From assembly GCF_020164435.1 (NCBI RefSeq), contig NZ_JAIUDQ010000006.1:1-64000 (forward strand): DNA of 64,000 nucleotides, read 5' to 3'. Source of the stretch: Phyllobacterium lublinensis (GTDB taxonomy: Bacteria; Pseudomonadota; Alphaproteobacteria; Rhizobiales; Rhizobiaceae). Positions within the stretch are counted from its first letter, which is position 1. Each line of letters starts with the position of its first letter. Of the stretch, positions 6,554 to 16,363 are shown piece by piece. A program made the translations under genes and the position numbers. Under the pieces are notes generated by a model. The model searched no databases and was not told the DNA's origin. It saw only the letters and a program-made list of their open reading frames with translations.

Positions 6554-9525
6554 GTTCCGGAGCGGCAGGCGCTGACGCGGCCTTTTTTGCGCAGACCTTG
6601 CGTAATCTGGAGCCGCTGGACAAGCAGAATGCCGCATTCTTGCTCGCGGATCTCCTGAAGAGCGCCGCGGAAAAGGATTGTGCCCGCATCGGTAAGCTTA
6701 CATCCGCCAAGGCCGCGGCCAGTTTTCTTGGGGCTATGCTTGACCTCTCACCCTATCTGCGCACTGTTCTTTTGCGTCGACCCAATCTGATCGAACCCTT
6801 GTTCGACATGCCGTTGTCCAAGCGCCTTGAAGCATTGATGCTGGAAATTTCAGCAACAAGTAACGGCAAGGATGTTACGGAAGCCGGCCTGATGACCGGG
6901 CTTCGGCAATTGAAGCTCGAAGGCCATGTTCTTATAGCGCTGGGCGATCTGTCCGGTCAGTTCACTACATCGGAGACGACATTCTGGCTGACGCGGCTTG
7001 CCGAGGAGTGCCTGGGCGCCGCCGTACGTTTTCTCCTGCTTGACGCGCACGAGGCAGGCAAGCTCAAGCTCCCTGATCCGGAGCATCCGGACAAAAACTC
7101 GGGCTGGATCATCCTCGCCATGGGCAAATTCGGCGCGTTCGAGCTGAATTATTCGTCGGATATCGATCTGATTGTCTTCATTGACGAGCACAGTCCTTCC
7201 ATCACCGATCCCTATGAATGTGTTGAAACGTTCTCGCGCCTGACGCGGCGTCTCGTTCGTATCATGCAGGACCGGACCGCCGACGGCTATGTCTTTCGCA
7301 CGGACTTGCGGCTGCGGCCCGACCCGGGATCGACGCCGCTGGCCATTCCCGTGGGAGCCGCCCTCAACTATTACGAAGGGCGCGGCCAGAATTGGGAACG
7401 TGCGGCCATGATCAAGGCGCGGCCAGTGGCAGGCGACATTGATGCTGGAAAACTGGTGCTCGCCGAGCTTGCTCCCTATATCTGGCGCAAATATCTCGAC
7501 TATGCGGCCATTGCCGATGTCCATTCCATCAAGCGGCAGATCCATGCGCATAAGGGGCACGGCGAGATTGCCGTGCGCGGCCATAACGTAAAGCTCGGGC
7601 GAGGCGGGATCCGCGAAATTGAATTCTTTGTGCAGACCCAGCAATTGATCGCCGGCGGCCGGTTCCCGAAACTGCGTGGTTCGCGCACCGTAGACATGCT
7701 GGGTGCGCTGCAGGGGCTTGGCTGGATCAGCGAGGAAGCACGCGATACGCTAGCCGAAAAATATGGATTCCTGCGCGACGTCGAGCACCGCATCCAGATG
7801 ATCGCCGACGAGCAGACCCATATGCTGCCGGAGGATGACGAGAATTTCCTGCGTGTAGCGCATATGATGGGCTACCGCGATGGCGAGACCTTTGCCGACG
7901 CTTTTCGTACTGCACTCAAAACGGTCGAAACTCATTACGCCGCCCTGTTCGAGCAGGCGCAGGATCTGACGGGGGAGGCGGGCAATCTCGTATTCACGGG
8001 TGATGTCGATGATCCCGATACGTTAAAGACACTGGCGAATTTCGGTTTCGAGCGGCCGAGCGATATCTGCCGCGTCATCCGCACGTGGCATTTCGGGCGA
8101 TACCGCGCGACGCAATCGGCGGAAGCACGCGAGCGACTGACCGAATTGACCCCCGTGCTGCTGAAGGCCTTTGGTGCCACAAGCCGGGCCGACGAAGCGC
8201 TCATGCGTTTCGACGGAATGATCAAGGGCCTCCCGGCGGGCATCCAGCTGTTCAGCCTGCTGCAGTCCAATCCGCGCCTGCTCGATCTCCTGGTGATGAT
8301 CATGGGCGCGGCGCCGCGGCTTGCAGACATCATTACCCGCAAGCCACATATATTCGACGGCATGCTTGATCCGGCCATTTTTGCTGACGTGCCTACGCGC
8401 GCCTATCTCGCTGAACGGTTGGAGAGCTTTCTGGGCCCCTCCAAGGTCTACGAGGACATTCTTGACCGTCTGCGAATTTTTGCGGCCGAACACCGCTTTC
8501 TCATCGGCATCCGGCTGCTGACCGGTGCAATCGACGGAGCGCGTGCAGGCAAGGCCTTTTCGCACCTGGCAGATCTGGTCATCGACCGAGCCCTTGCTGC
8601 CGTGATGGACGAGTTTGCCAGCAAGCATGGCAGGATCAGTGGCGGGCGCATTGCCATCCTCGGCATGGGGAAGCTGGGCAGCAGGGAGCTTACGGCCGGC
8701 TCGGATATCGACCTCATCCTGCTCTACGACCATGATGAGGACGCCGAGGAGTCCGATGGCGAGAAAGGCCTGGCGCCGTCGCAGTACTATATGCGGCTCA
8801 CCCAGCGATTGATCGCCGCGTTGTCGGCTCCGACATCGGAAGGCGTGCTCTATGAGGTCGACTTTCGACTGCGCCCATCCGGCAACAAGGGGCCCGTCGC
8901 GACGCATATCGATGCTTTCCGTAAGTACCAGCGCACGGACGCTTGGACTTGGGAGCACATGGCACTAACCCGGGCGCGGCCGGTTGCGGGAGATGCAACC
9001 TTCTTTGACGAGATCGAAAAGAACATCAGCGATATCCTCACCTTGCCGCGCGATGTGGCGAAGATCGCCAAGGATGTTGCCGAGATGCGTGCGATGATCG
9101 AGGCGGAGAAGCCACCAAGCGACGCATGGGACCTGAAACTCGTTGCAGGCGGCATCATCGATCTCGAATTCATCGCGCAGTTTGCCGTACTGACGGGAAA
9201 TGTCGACGGATCAATTACCGCGCAGCCCACAGCGGAGGTTCTGACCAGGCTGAATCCGGACTTTTCCGACCCAGCCACAACCGACAGCCTCGTCGAAGCT
9301 GCTCATCTTTACACCGGCATCACCCAGATCATCCGGCTCTGCCTGAACGGCGACGTGAAACGCGAGGATTTCCCGCCTGGTCTGTCGGAGTTGCTGTGCC
9401 GTGCCTGTGACCTGCCCGATCTGGAGCGCGTCGAAAGCCAGCTTGCCGAAACTGCGCAATCGGTACGGAGGACCTTCGATACACTCCTCAAATCCGCACG
9501 CAACCGGGCCAAATCATTGAATTAA
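6550..9525 (+). CDS. glnE: Bifunctional glutamine synthetase adenylyltransferase / adenylyl-removing enzyme
   Basis: 991 residues, full family length. Two nucleotidyltransferase domains are visible, each followed by a helical bundle. The N-terminal adenylyl-removing one has S-S-D-I-D-L-I-V-F (about bases 7153-7180), and the C-terminal adenylylating one has G-S-D-I-D-L-I-L-L (about 8698-8725). GlnE attaches AMP to, or removes it from, a tyrosine of glutamine synthetase under PII control, setting ammonium assimilation to nitrogen supply. The ATG lies inside the stop of the sensor kinase gene (ATGA), so translation is coupled. The next gene is convergent, ending 9 bp away. Confidence 0.97.
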   Translation: MSSGAAGADAAFFAQTLRNLEPLDKQNAAFLLADLLKSAAEKDCARIGKLTSAKAAASFLGAMLDLSPYLRTVLLRRPNLIEPLFDMPLSKRLEALMLEISATSNGKDVTEAGLMTGLRQLKLEGHVLIALGDLSGQFTTSETTFWLTRLAEECLGAAVRFLLLDAHEAGKLKLPDPEHPDKNSGWIILAMGKFGAFELNYSSDIDLIVFIDEHSPSITDPYECVETFSRLTRRLVRIMQDRTADGYVFRTDLRLRPDPGSTPLAIPVGAALNYYEGRGQNWERAAMIKARPVAGDIDAGKLVLAELAPYIWRKYLDYAAIADVHSIKRQIHAHKGHGEIAVRGHNVKLGRGGIREIEFFVQTQQLIAGGRFPKLRGSRTVDMLGALQGLGWISEEARDTLAEKYGFLRDVEHRIQMIADEQTHMLPEDDENFLRVAHMMGYRDGETFADAFRTALKTVETHYAALFEQAQDLTGEAGNLVFTGDVDDPDTLKTLANFGFERPSDICRVIRTWHFGRYRATQSAEARERLTELTPVLLKAFGATSRADEALMRFDGMIKGLPAGIQLFSLLQSNPRLLDLLVMIMGAAPRLADIITRKPHIFDGMLDPAIFADVPTRAYLAERLESFLGPSKVYEDILDRLRIFAAEHRFLIGIRLLTGAIDGARAGKAFSHLADLVIDRALAAVMDEFASKHGRISGGRIAILGMGKLGSRELTAGSDIDLILLYDHDEDAEESDGEKGLAPSQYYMRLTQRLIAALSAPTSEGVLYEVDFRLRPSGNKGPVATHIDAFRKYQRTDAWTWEHMALTRARPVAGDATFFDEIEKNISDILTLPRDVAKIAKDVAEMRAMIEAEKPPSDAWDLKLVAGGIIDLEFIAQFAVLTGNVDGSITAQPTAEVLTRLNPDFSDPATTDSLVEAAHLYTGITQIIRLCLNGDVKREDFPPGLSELLCRACDLPDLERVESQLAETAQSVRRTFDTLLKSARNRAKSLN

Positions 9526-9533
9526 TGCCTTCC

Positions 9534-11888
9534 TCAGGCTTTTTCAGTTGTCCGTGTTGGAATGCGCACTGAAACGATGGTGCCAACGCCCTCGTGCGAG
9601 CGGATTTTCAGGGCTCCGCCATGCAGTTCCGTCAGCGAACGCGAGATGGCGAGACCGAGACCGGACCCCGCATGCGACTTGGTGAACTGGTTTGCGACCT
9701 GTTCGAACGGTTGACCGATCTTCTTGAGTGCCGACTTCGGAATACCGCAGCCGGTGTCTTCGATGGTGAAGACGAGAGCGCCGGCCACCTTGCGCGCCCG
9801 GACCGAAATCCGCCCGCCCGTGTCGGTGAACTTCACGGCATTGGACAGGAGATTGAGCAGGACCTGCTTGATTGCACGCCGGTCGGCATTGAGGGTGACG
9901 CTTTCCGCGATCCGGGTCTCGACCCTCACATCCTTCTCTTCCGCCTGCAGTGAAACCACGCGCACGGTCTCGTGGATCAGCGGGCAAAGATCGATTTCTT
10001 CGCGATCCAGCGAGAAATGGCCGGCTTCGATCTTCGACATGTCGAGAATGTCGTTGATGACGTTGAGAAGGTAATTGCCGCTGGTATGGATGTCGTGAAC
10101 GTACTCCACGTAACGGTCCGAGCCGAGGGCACCGAAGGTGCCGGAATGCATGATCTCCGAAAATCCGATAATTGCGTTGAGCGGTGTACGCAACTCGTGG
10201 GACATGTTGGCGAGGAATTCGGATTTTGCGCGGTTGGCTGCTTCTGCGCGCTCCTTCTCGACGGCATATTTGCTGTTGAGTTCGGTCAGCTCCAGCGTGC
10301 GCTCTATCTCGGACTTGCGGGCGAGGCTCAGGTCATGGATGGTGGCCATCAGGCGGCGCTCGCTGTCGACCAGCCGTTCCTCATGCACTTTCAGCTGCGT
10401 GATGTCGGTCCCGACAGAAACGAGACCGCCATCCTGGGTCCGTCGTTCATTGACCTGCAGCCAGCGTCCATCGGCCAGCTGCCGTTCGAAAGTCAGTGCG
10501 CCATTGCGGCCGTTTTCGTTTGCCATGCGCTTTTCAAACGCTACCGCGCGGATACGGGGTTCAAGCTCCTCGCGGCTGATCCCTGGCAGGAGACATTCAT
10601 TGGCAAGGCCCGAATACTCGTTGAACTTGCTGTTCGACATGACCAGGCGGTTATCGGCATCCCAGAGGACGAAGGTTTCCGAAATGCTCTCGATGGCCTC
10701 GCGGATGCGCTTGTCCGCTTGCGCGGTCGCCTCGACAAACCGGTGCTGCTCGCTCACATCGACCGCAACGCCGACGAGATGCAGATCGCCCATGCTCGCA
10801 TCCGCCACCTGCGCCCGCACGCGCATCCAGACCCAGTGACCTTCCGCGTGGCGCATGCGGAAGACGCGGTCCATCTGCGTGATTTCTCCTGCGGCCACCT
10901 GCGCGGCCAGACTGTAGAGCCTGTCGTCGTCGGGATGGATGATGGAGGAAATATCACCAAGCGACAGAATGGCATCGTGGGCTTCGTAGCCAAGCATTTC
11001 GTACATTGAGCGTGACCAGTAGACACGGCCGCGCGCCATATCCCAATCCCACAATCCGCAGCGGCCGCGCGCCAGGGCCGTATCCACGCGCGCCTGGGTG
11101 TGCTGATAGAGCGCGTCCGCATCCTGGGCGCGTGCGGCCTGGCTGAAATAGGCGTAGAGCACGATCAACATGATCGTCGCCGTGCCCGCAAACAATGTGA
11201 CGTTGATCGACACGACCCGGCGCCATTCGGCAAATATCGCTTCAACCGGCTGGGTGACGAAGACCGCATAGGTCTCCTGGCCGACGTCGCCGCTTGTACG
11301 GCTGAAGGCGGCAAAGGCAGGGGTCCCGTCCACTTTTACCGGCATGGCCCCGGCGCGCGCGCCGAAAAGGAACAGCGGCTGCCCTTCAGTTACGAAGGTT
11401 TCGAGGCTGCTGTCTCGCCAGCGTTCAAGGCCGTCGGATGACACAAGGATGTTGCTGCTGCCGTTTGCAACCGCAAACCACATGCCTTCCGGGACCAAGG
11501 CGCTCGATCTGATCTCGCTGATGATGTTCTGCAGCTCGCCGGCATCCAGCTTCTGGGTGCCATTCATACGCTTTGCGTTCAGTTGGTTGTCGATGACGCT
11601 GGCGACATGGCTTGCCGCCATCGCCAGGGTAGCACGGGTTGTCCGCTCCATGTCGTCACGCCATGCGAGCAATGACATGGACCTGACGATTGCGAGCACA
11701 AGCAGGAAAATGATGATCAGGGGTGGAACGGCACGGCGCAAGAACGGCTCCGCGGCCAGCAGCTTGCCATAGGCAGGATCGGCGAGAAGTTTGACGTGGC
11801 CAGAAAGCCGGTTGCGCCCCCGCGCATTACCCCGGATCTTGGCGTAAATCTTCCCCGTCGGCGCGTGATACGCGTCCGCATTTGCCAT
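9534..11888 (-). CDS. pleC: PAS-domain sensor histidine kinase, PleC-like
   Basis: 784 residues. TM1 is about 54-72 and TM2 about 229-249, with a periplasmic domain of about 155 residues between them. A PAS/PAC repeat (about 265-385) and a second PAS (about 390-500) are followed by a coiled coil, then the phosphoacceptor helix with His564 (N-M-S-H-E-L-R-T-P-L-N) and an ATPase domain ending G-S-G-L-G-L-A-I-S-R-S-L. There is no receiver domain. The architecture and the neighbouring order degP / regulator / kinase / glnE / kinase match what I recall for the Sinorhizobium PleC locus; PleC controls the phosphorylation state of the single-domain regulator DivK in the cell cycle. Kinase identity is firm; the PleC call is inferred from domains and gene order. 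Confidence 0.65.
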   Translation of the reverse strand: MANADAYHAPTGKIYAKIRGNARGRNRLSGHVKLLADPAYGKLLAAEPFLRRAVPPLIIIFLLVLAIVRSMSLLAWRDDMERTTRATLAMAASHVASVIDNQLNAKRMNGTQKLDAGELQNIISEIRSSALVPEGMWFAVANGSSNILVSSDGLERWRDSSLETFVTEGQPLFLFGARAGAMPVKVDGTPAFAAFSRTSGDVGQETYAVFVTQPVEAIFAEWRRVVSINVTLFAGTATIMLIVLYAYFSQAARAQDADALYQHTQARVDTALARGRCGLWDWDMARGRVYWSRSMYEMLGYEAHDAILSLGDISSIIHPDDDRLYSLAAQVAAGEITQMDRVFRMRHAEGHWVWMRVRAQVADASMGDLHLVGVAVDVSEQHRFVEATAQADKRIREAIESISETFVLWDADNRLVMSNSKFNEYSGLANECLLPGISREELEPRIRAVAFEKRMANENGRNGALTFERQLADGRWLQVNERRTQDGGLVSVGTDITQLKVHEERLVDSERRLMATIHDLSLARKSEIERTLELTELNSKYAVEKERAEAANRAKSEFLANMSHELRTPLNAIIGFSEIMHSGTFGALGSDRYVEYVHDIHTSGNYLLNVINDILDMSKIEAGHFSLDREEIDLCPLIHETVRVVSLQAEEKDVRVETRIAESVTLNADRRAIKQVLLNLLSNAVKFTDTGGRISVRARKVAGALVFTIEDTGCGIPKSALKKIGQPFEQVANQFTKSHAGSGLGLAISRSLTELHGGALKIRSHEGVGTIVSVRIPTRTTEKA

Positions 11889-12070
11889 CGAATGGCCCCC
11901 TCATTTTACCTTTATAATCAGTGATTTGCTTTCGGCACGCCGCACATCCGAAGCACCTGTAGTGAATCAAAACTGATTCTGCGTGTCTAGTCCCTTTGTT
12001 AAATATTTATCAATACTTAAGGCAGACGAGACAAGTAGTGAAAGGTCGAGTCATAAGGCCTTGAAATGAC

Positions 12071-12106
12071 TCAAATTACCCTCGGCGTTTGCCGAGGGTA
12101 ATTTGA
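12071..12106. terminator. 16-bp perfect palindromic hairpin behind pepN
   Basis: TCAAATTACCCTCGGC and its exact reverse complement flank a GTTT loop. It lies 35 bp past the pepN stop and is symmetric, so it could stop transcripts from pepN. No clean T-run follows on the minus strand, so it may instead protect the mRNA 3' end. Confidence 0.65.
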
Positions 12107-12140
12107 AAACCGGGTCGGTGGATAAGCCGTCGGCCCGCTA

Positions 12141-14786
12141 CTAGGCCAGGGTACGCTCGACAATATCCCGCACATCGGAGGACAGGCCGGTCACCGTCGC
12201 GATGGTTGCAAGCGCTTCCCGAGCATGCTCGCGGCGCACCGGCTCGAAGGAACGCCAGGAACGCATTGCGGTCAAAAGCCGGGCGGCAAGCTGGGGATTC
12301 TTCTTGTCGATCGTCAGTACCGTCTCGGCGAAGAACCTGTAGCCGTGACCATCGGCCCGGTTGAAACCGGTCTGGTTGCCGCTGGAGAAAGAACCGATGA
12401 GCGCGCGTGTGCGGTTCGGGTTGTCGAGAGAGAACAGCTTGTGTGCCATCAGCCCGCGCACTTTGCCCAAGGCTTCATCCCCCGGCTGCATGGCCTGTAC
12501 AACGAACCACTTGTCCATGACCAGCGGATCGTTTCCGAAATGTTTCTCGAATGCCTGCAGCGCCTCGCCTGTGGCCGTGCTTGCGCCAAAGCGCTGGACG
12601 AGGACACCGAGCGCGGCGGCCTTGTCGGTCATGTTGTCTGCATGGGCGAACTGCGCTGCTGCGCGTTTCGGACTGGCATCGGCAACGCTGAGATAATCCA
12701 GCAGCACATTGCGCAGCGCCCGGCGCCCGGCACTGGCCGCATCCGGCTGGAACGGGCCGTCATGGTCGAGACGGTCATAAAGCTCGGCGAATTTCTCGTC
12801 CTGCGCCTGTGCCACTGCCTGGATCAGCGCGTTTCTGCTGCCGAGGATGGCATCAGGATCGATATTGGTCCCAAGCTCGCGGGCAATGTCGCTTTCGGAC
12901 GGAATGCTCAGGCAAAGCGCGCGAAATGCCTCGTCCAGCGCCGGGTTGAAAGCGATTTCACCGAGAAGCCTGATCGAGGAGTTCTCGATGGTTGCCGGCT
13001 TGCCGCCGCGGACCCGCTTCGAATTGCTGGTCAGCTTGGCGTTAAGAAGCTGGGTCAGGGCCTGCCAACGCGTGACCTCATCATTGTCATTGCGGGCAAG
13101 GAAAACCAGATCCGATCGGGTCAATTCGCTGGTCAGTGTCACAGGGGCTGAAAAACCGCGCAGCAGCGATGGCACCGGTCTCTCCGAGATTCCGGAAAAG
13201 CTGAACCGTTCCTTGCGTTTGCGCAAATGGATCACATCGCCCTTGACCACTCCGCCCTTGGCCGAACGGGGCCTCAGCTCGCGACCCTTGGCGCCGAGCA
13301 GCCCGAATTGCACGGGGATATGCATCGGCTTCTTCGACGGTTGACCGGGTGTCGGCTTCAAGGATTGTTCGATCTCGATCTCGAAGGTCTTGGTTGCTGG
13401 ATCATAATCATAGGTGATGGCCAGGTTGGGCGTTCCGGCCTGGTCATACCAGAGTGCGAACTGGCTCAGGTCCTCGCCGGAAGCATCCTCGAACACCTTG
13501 ATGAAATCCTCGATGGTGGCCGCATCGCCATCGTGGCGCTCGAAATAAAGATCCATGCTCTTGCGGAAGAGATCCGGCCCCAGGATCGTGCGGATCATGC
13601 GGACGACCTCGGAGCCTTTTTCGTAAACGGTCGAGGTATAGAAGTTGTTGATCTCGCGAAACTGCCGTGGACGGACCGGGTGGGCGAGGGGACCTGCATC
13701 TTCCGGGAACTGGTGCGCCTTCAGTCCCTTCACTTCTGCGATGCGCTTGACCGGCCGCGAGCGCATGTCGGCGGAGAACTCATGGTCGCGGTAGACGGTG
13801 AGGCCTTCCTTGAGGCAAAGCTGGAACCAGTCGCGGCAAGTGATTCTGTTTCCAGTCCAATTGTGAAAATACTCGTGCGCGATGACAGCCTCGATCCCGG
13901 CATAATCGGTGTCGGTTGCGGTTTCGGGGTCGGCGAGCACGTACTTGTCGTTGAAGACATTGAGACCCTTATTTTCCATCGCGCCCATGTTGAAATCCGA
14001 AACGGCGACGATGTTGAATACATCAAGGTCATATTCGCGGCCGAAGACGTCTTCGTCCCATTTCATGGAACGCTTCAGCGCATCCATCGCGTAGAGGGCG
14101 CGCGGTTCCTTGCCGTGCTCGACATAGATGCCAAGTTCGACGTGCCGGCCGGAGGCGGTGGTGAACGTATCACGTATGACGCCGAGATCGCCGGCGACGA
14201 GTGCAAACAGGTAGGCAGGCTTTGGGTGGGGATCGTGCCAGACCGCAAAATGGCGGCCATCGGCCAGCACACCCCCCTCTTTGGGATTGCCGTTCGACAG
14301 GAGCAGGGGAGCCTCACCCCGATCGGCTTCGATGCGCACCGTATAGACCGAGAGCAGATCGGGACGGTCAAGGAAATAGGTGATCCGGCGGAAGCCTTCG
14401 GCTTCGCATTGGGTACAATAGACATTGCTCGACCGGTAAAGGCCGGTCAACTGGCGGTTGGTTGTCGGATTGACCTCCGTCGTGATTTCCAGCGTGAACT
14501 CGCCGCTCTCCGGCAGACCGCGAATCTCAAGGCGGTCAGGGCTGGCCAAATAGGTATTGTCGCCGGGAGCCTGGCCGTCGATGCGGAGATCAACAAGCTT
14601 CAATTCATCACCGTCCAGAACCAGCGGTGCGTCGGCGGCGGTGTCTGGCCTGCGTTCAATGCGCAATGTCGATTTGACAACAGTGCGCTCAGGATGAAGC
14701 TCGAATTCCAGACGGGTTTCAGGAATGAGAAAATCGGTTGGCTTGTAATCTTCCAGATGAAAAACTTGGCCGGTATCGGTACGCAT
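12141..14786 (-). CDS. pepN: Aminopeptidase N (M1 metallopeptidase)
   Basis: 881 residues, typical of proteobacterial PepN. The substrate-binding motif G-A-M-E-N (about base 13985) and the zinc site H-E-Y-F-H with the distant Glu in L-K-E-G-L-T-V (about 13880-13800) are intact. The C-terminal helical ankyrin-like half is present. It is a cytosolic zinc enzyme that removes N-terminal residues from peptides in the last steps of protein turnover. A repeated RNA-like element lies about 145 bp upstream on the same strand and could form part of its leader (see 14931-15166). Confidence 0.97.
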   Translation of the reverse strand: MRTDTGQVFHLEDYKPTDFLIPETRLEFELHPERTVVKSTLRIERRPDTAADAPLVLDGDELKLVDLRIDGQAPGDNTYLASPDRLEIRGLPESGEFTLEITTEVNPTTNRQLTGLYRSSNVYCTQCEAEGFRRITYFLDRPDLLSVYTVRIEADRGEAPLLLSNGNPKEGGVLADGRHFAVWHDPHPKPAYLFALVAGDLGVIRDTFTTASGRHVELGIYVEHGKEPRALYAMDALKRSMKWDEDVFGREYDLDVFNIVAVSDFNMGAMENKGLNVFNDKYVLADPETATDTDYAGIEAVIAHEYFHNWTGNRITCRDWFQLCLKEGLTVYRDHEFSADMRSRPVKRIAEVKGLKAHQFPEDAGPLAHPVRPRQFREINNFYTSTVYEKGSEVVRMIRTILGPDLFRKSMDLYFERHDGDAATIEDFIKVFEDASGEDLSQFALWYDQAGTPNLAITYDYDPATKTFEIEIEQSLKPTPGQPSKKPMHIPVQFGLLGAKGRELRPRSAKGGVVKGDVIHLRKRKERFSFSGISERPVPSLLRGFSAPVTLTSELTRSDLVFLARNDNDEVTRWQALTQLLNAKLTSNSKRVRGGKPATIENSSIRLLGEIAFNPALDEAFRALCLSIPSESDIARELGTNIDPDAILGSRNALIQAVAQAQDEKFAELYDRLDHDGPFQPDAASAGRRALRNVLLDYLSVADASPKRAAAQFAHADNMTDKAAALGVLVQRFGASTATGEALQAFEKHFGNDPLVMDKWFVVQAMQPGDEALGKVRGLMAHKLFSLDNPNRTRALIGSFSSGNQTGFNRADGHGYRFFAETVLTIDKKNPQLAARLLTAMRSWRSFEPVRREHAREALATIATVTGLSSDVRDIVERTLA

Positions 14787-14930
14787 CGTTCTAGATATCC
14801 TTTATGTGGTGCCGGAACCTAGCCGTGTTTTCGATATGGCACAATGAGGCGATATTCGGCAGACGCTCTGCGCCGCAGTGCAATTAAGGACCGACGGTCT
14901 GCATCTTGGAAAGAGTGCACGAAAGTTGAT

Positions 14931-15166
14931 ATAGTGATCTTGGAGTGGAGGATGGGCTTTCACCCACCCTCCTTTCCTTATCTGTGAAAATGAACCCGGA
15001 CGGTTATTGACCAGGTCGTCCGGGTTCATTTTCACAATAGGGGTGATGTTAAACGGCGGATACCGCATAGTTCACCTCCAAGTTGAAGGCATGGCTGATG
15101 CCGCAGTTGGAGGAGCCAATCTTCTCCAATTCACCGCTGGCCCGGTAATGCTGCTTTAGCCCTCAA
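14931..15166 (-). ncRNA. Repeated RNA-like element, copy A (unclassified)
   Basis: Seen: this segment and 22395-22634 (opposite strand) are homologous across their whole length. The 17-mer CAACTGCGGCATCAGCC is identical (15093-15109 here). Shared parts in 5' to 3' order are a T-T-G-A-G start, GCCAGCGGTG, the 17-mer, a Shine-Dalgarno-like GAGGTGA, an ATGCGG start (ATG at 15066-15068), then two hairpins. Hairpin 1 is a perfect 19-bp inverted repeat (14984-15002 / 15017-15035) around a loop that contains ATTGACCAG in RNA sense. Hairpin 2 (about 14948-14974) has a GAAAG loop. It sits in the 590-bp gap between pepN and the divergent transporter gene; the rest of that gap shows no gene. It could be a small RNA, a leader of pepN, or a gene for a very short peptide. 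I cannot assign it to a known RNA family. Confidence 0.6.
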
Positions 15167-15376
15167 TCGAGATTCGCGCAGAGTTTCCGGGTTTGTGTCT
15201 GCACGCAACAAACGTCAGGTTGAATGGTCTGGGCCCGTGTCGAATCCGGTTGCGTTCACCCGAATGTTTGCCTCAAAAACGCAACGTGATCGATTAATCT
15301 CTGGCGCGCCTGTCTAAACGGGCCTAAAGATATATCAGTTGAATCTCCACGCCGACCTCCTCAAGGATCCCCGACC

Positions 15377-16360
15377 GTGACTACCATCGTTCACCCGCAG
15401 GATGGTGAACCGCCTGTTGCAGATAAAATGCGTACTACCAATGTCATGCTTGGAATTGGTCTGAAGGTCGCCTCTGTCTGCGTTTTCGTGTGCATGTCGA
15501 GCCTGCTCAAGGCATCGGATGGCGTACCAGCTGGCCAGCTCGTGTTCTTCCGCTCATTCTTCGCCATTTTCCCGGTTATCGCCTTTATTGCGTGGCAGGG
15601 ACAGATGGCGGTGGCGTTCAAGACCAGTGAGCCCTTCAGTCATTTTTGGCGGGGATTTGTCGGGGTCAGCGCGATGAGCCTGACCTTTTTCGGCTTGACG
15701 AAGCTGCCTCTGCCGGAGTCGATCGCAATCAGCTATGCCTCGCCATTGCTGACAGTGGTGTGCAGCGCCATTTTTCTGCGCGAGACCGTGCGGCTGCATC
15801 GCTGGTCGGCGGTATGTTTTGGCCTGATCGGCGTCTTGATTATCCTCTGGCCGCGCCTGTCGTTCTTCACTGGAGAAACAGAATTTGGCGGCGACCAGGC
15901 CATCGGCGCACTGGCCACATTGGGCGGCGCCGCCCTTGCTGCCGTCGCGATGTTGCTGGTCCGCCGGCTTGTCCAGAGTGAACGCACGCCTACCATCGTC
16001 GTATATTTCTCCATTACCTCGAGCTTGATCGCGCTAGTCAGCTTTCCGTTTGGCTGGGTATGGCCGACACCTTTTCAGGCCACCTGTCTGATCATGGCCG
16101 GCATCGCCGGAGGTGTTGCGCAGATCCTGCTCACGGAAAGCTATCGCCACGCGGACATATCGGCCATCGCACCCTTCGAGTATACGTCCATGTTGCTCGG
16201 ACTTGCTCTCGGTTACCTGCTGTTTGGTGACATACCGACGGTAGAGATGATACTGGGGGCAACCATCGTTATCAGTGCCGGGATTTTCATTATCTATCGT
16301 GAACACCAACTGGGTCTCGCCCGCGCAAGAGCGCGCAAGGTGTCGACGCCGCAGGGCTGA
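15377..16360 (+). CDS. DMT-superfamily transporter (EamA domains)
   Basis: 327 residues with ten hydrophobic segments arranged as two EamA repeats (about 25-160 and 175-305), the layout of drug/metabolite transporters in the inner membrane. I chose the GTG at 15377 because AAGGA lies about 9 bases upstream; an ATG 51 bases further in is an alternative. These proteins export amino acids, metabolites or S-adenosylmethionine-like compounds, but the substrate cannot be read from sequence. It converges on the MFS gene with only 3 bp between stops. Confidence 0.9.
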   Translation: MTTIVHPQDGEPPVADKMRTTNVMLGIGLKVASVCVFVCMSSLLKASDGVPAGQLVFFRSFFAIFPVIAFIAWQGQMAVAFKTSEPFSHFWRGFVGVSAMSLTFFGLTKLPLPESIAISYASPLLTVVCSAIFLRETVRLHRWSAVCFGLIGVLIILWPRLSFFTGETEFGGDQAIGALATLGGAALAAVAMLLVRRLVQSERTPTIVVYFSITSSLIALVSFPFGWVWPTPFQATCLIMAGIAGGVAQILLTESYRHADISAIAPFEYTSMLLGLALGYLLFGDIPTVEMILGATIVISAGIFIIYREHQLGLARARARKVSTPQG

Positions 16361-16363
16361 GAG

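Noticed and set aside
13227-14822. 531-codon frame antisense to pepN
   Set aside because: It is a GC-driven shadow: pepN on the other strand has all catalytic motifs, and the antisense product shows no domain.
14984-15035. Plain transcription terminator in the pepN upstream gap
   Set aside because: The hairpin is part of a longer element with a homolog at 22.4 kb, and no gene ends beside it on either strand.
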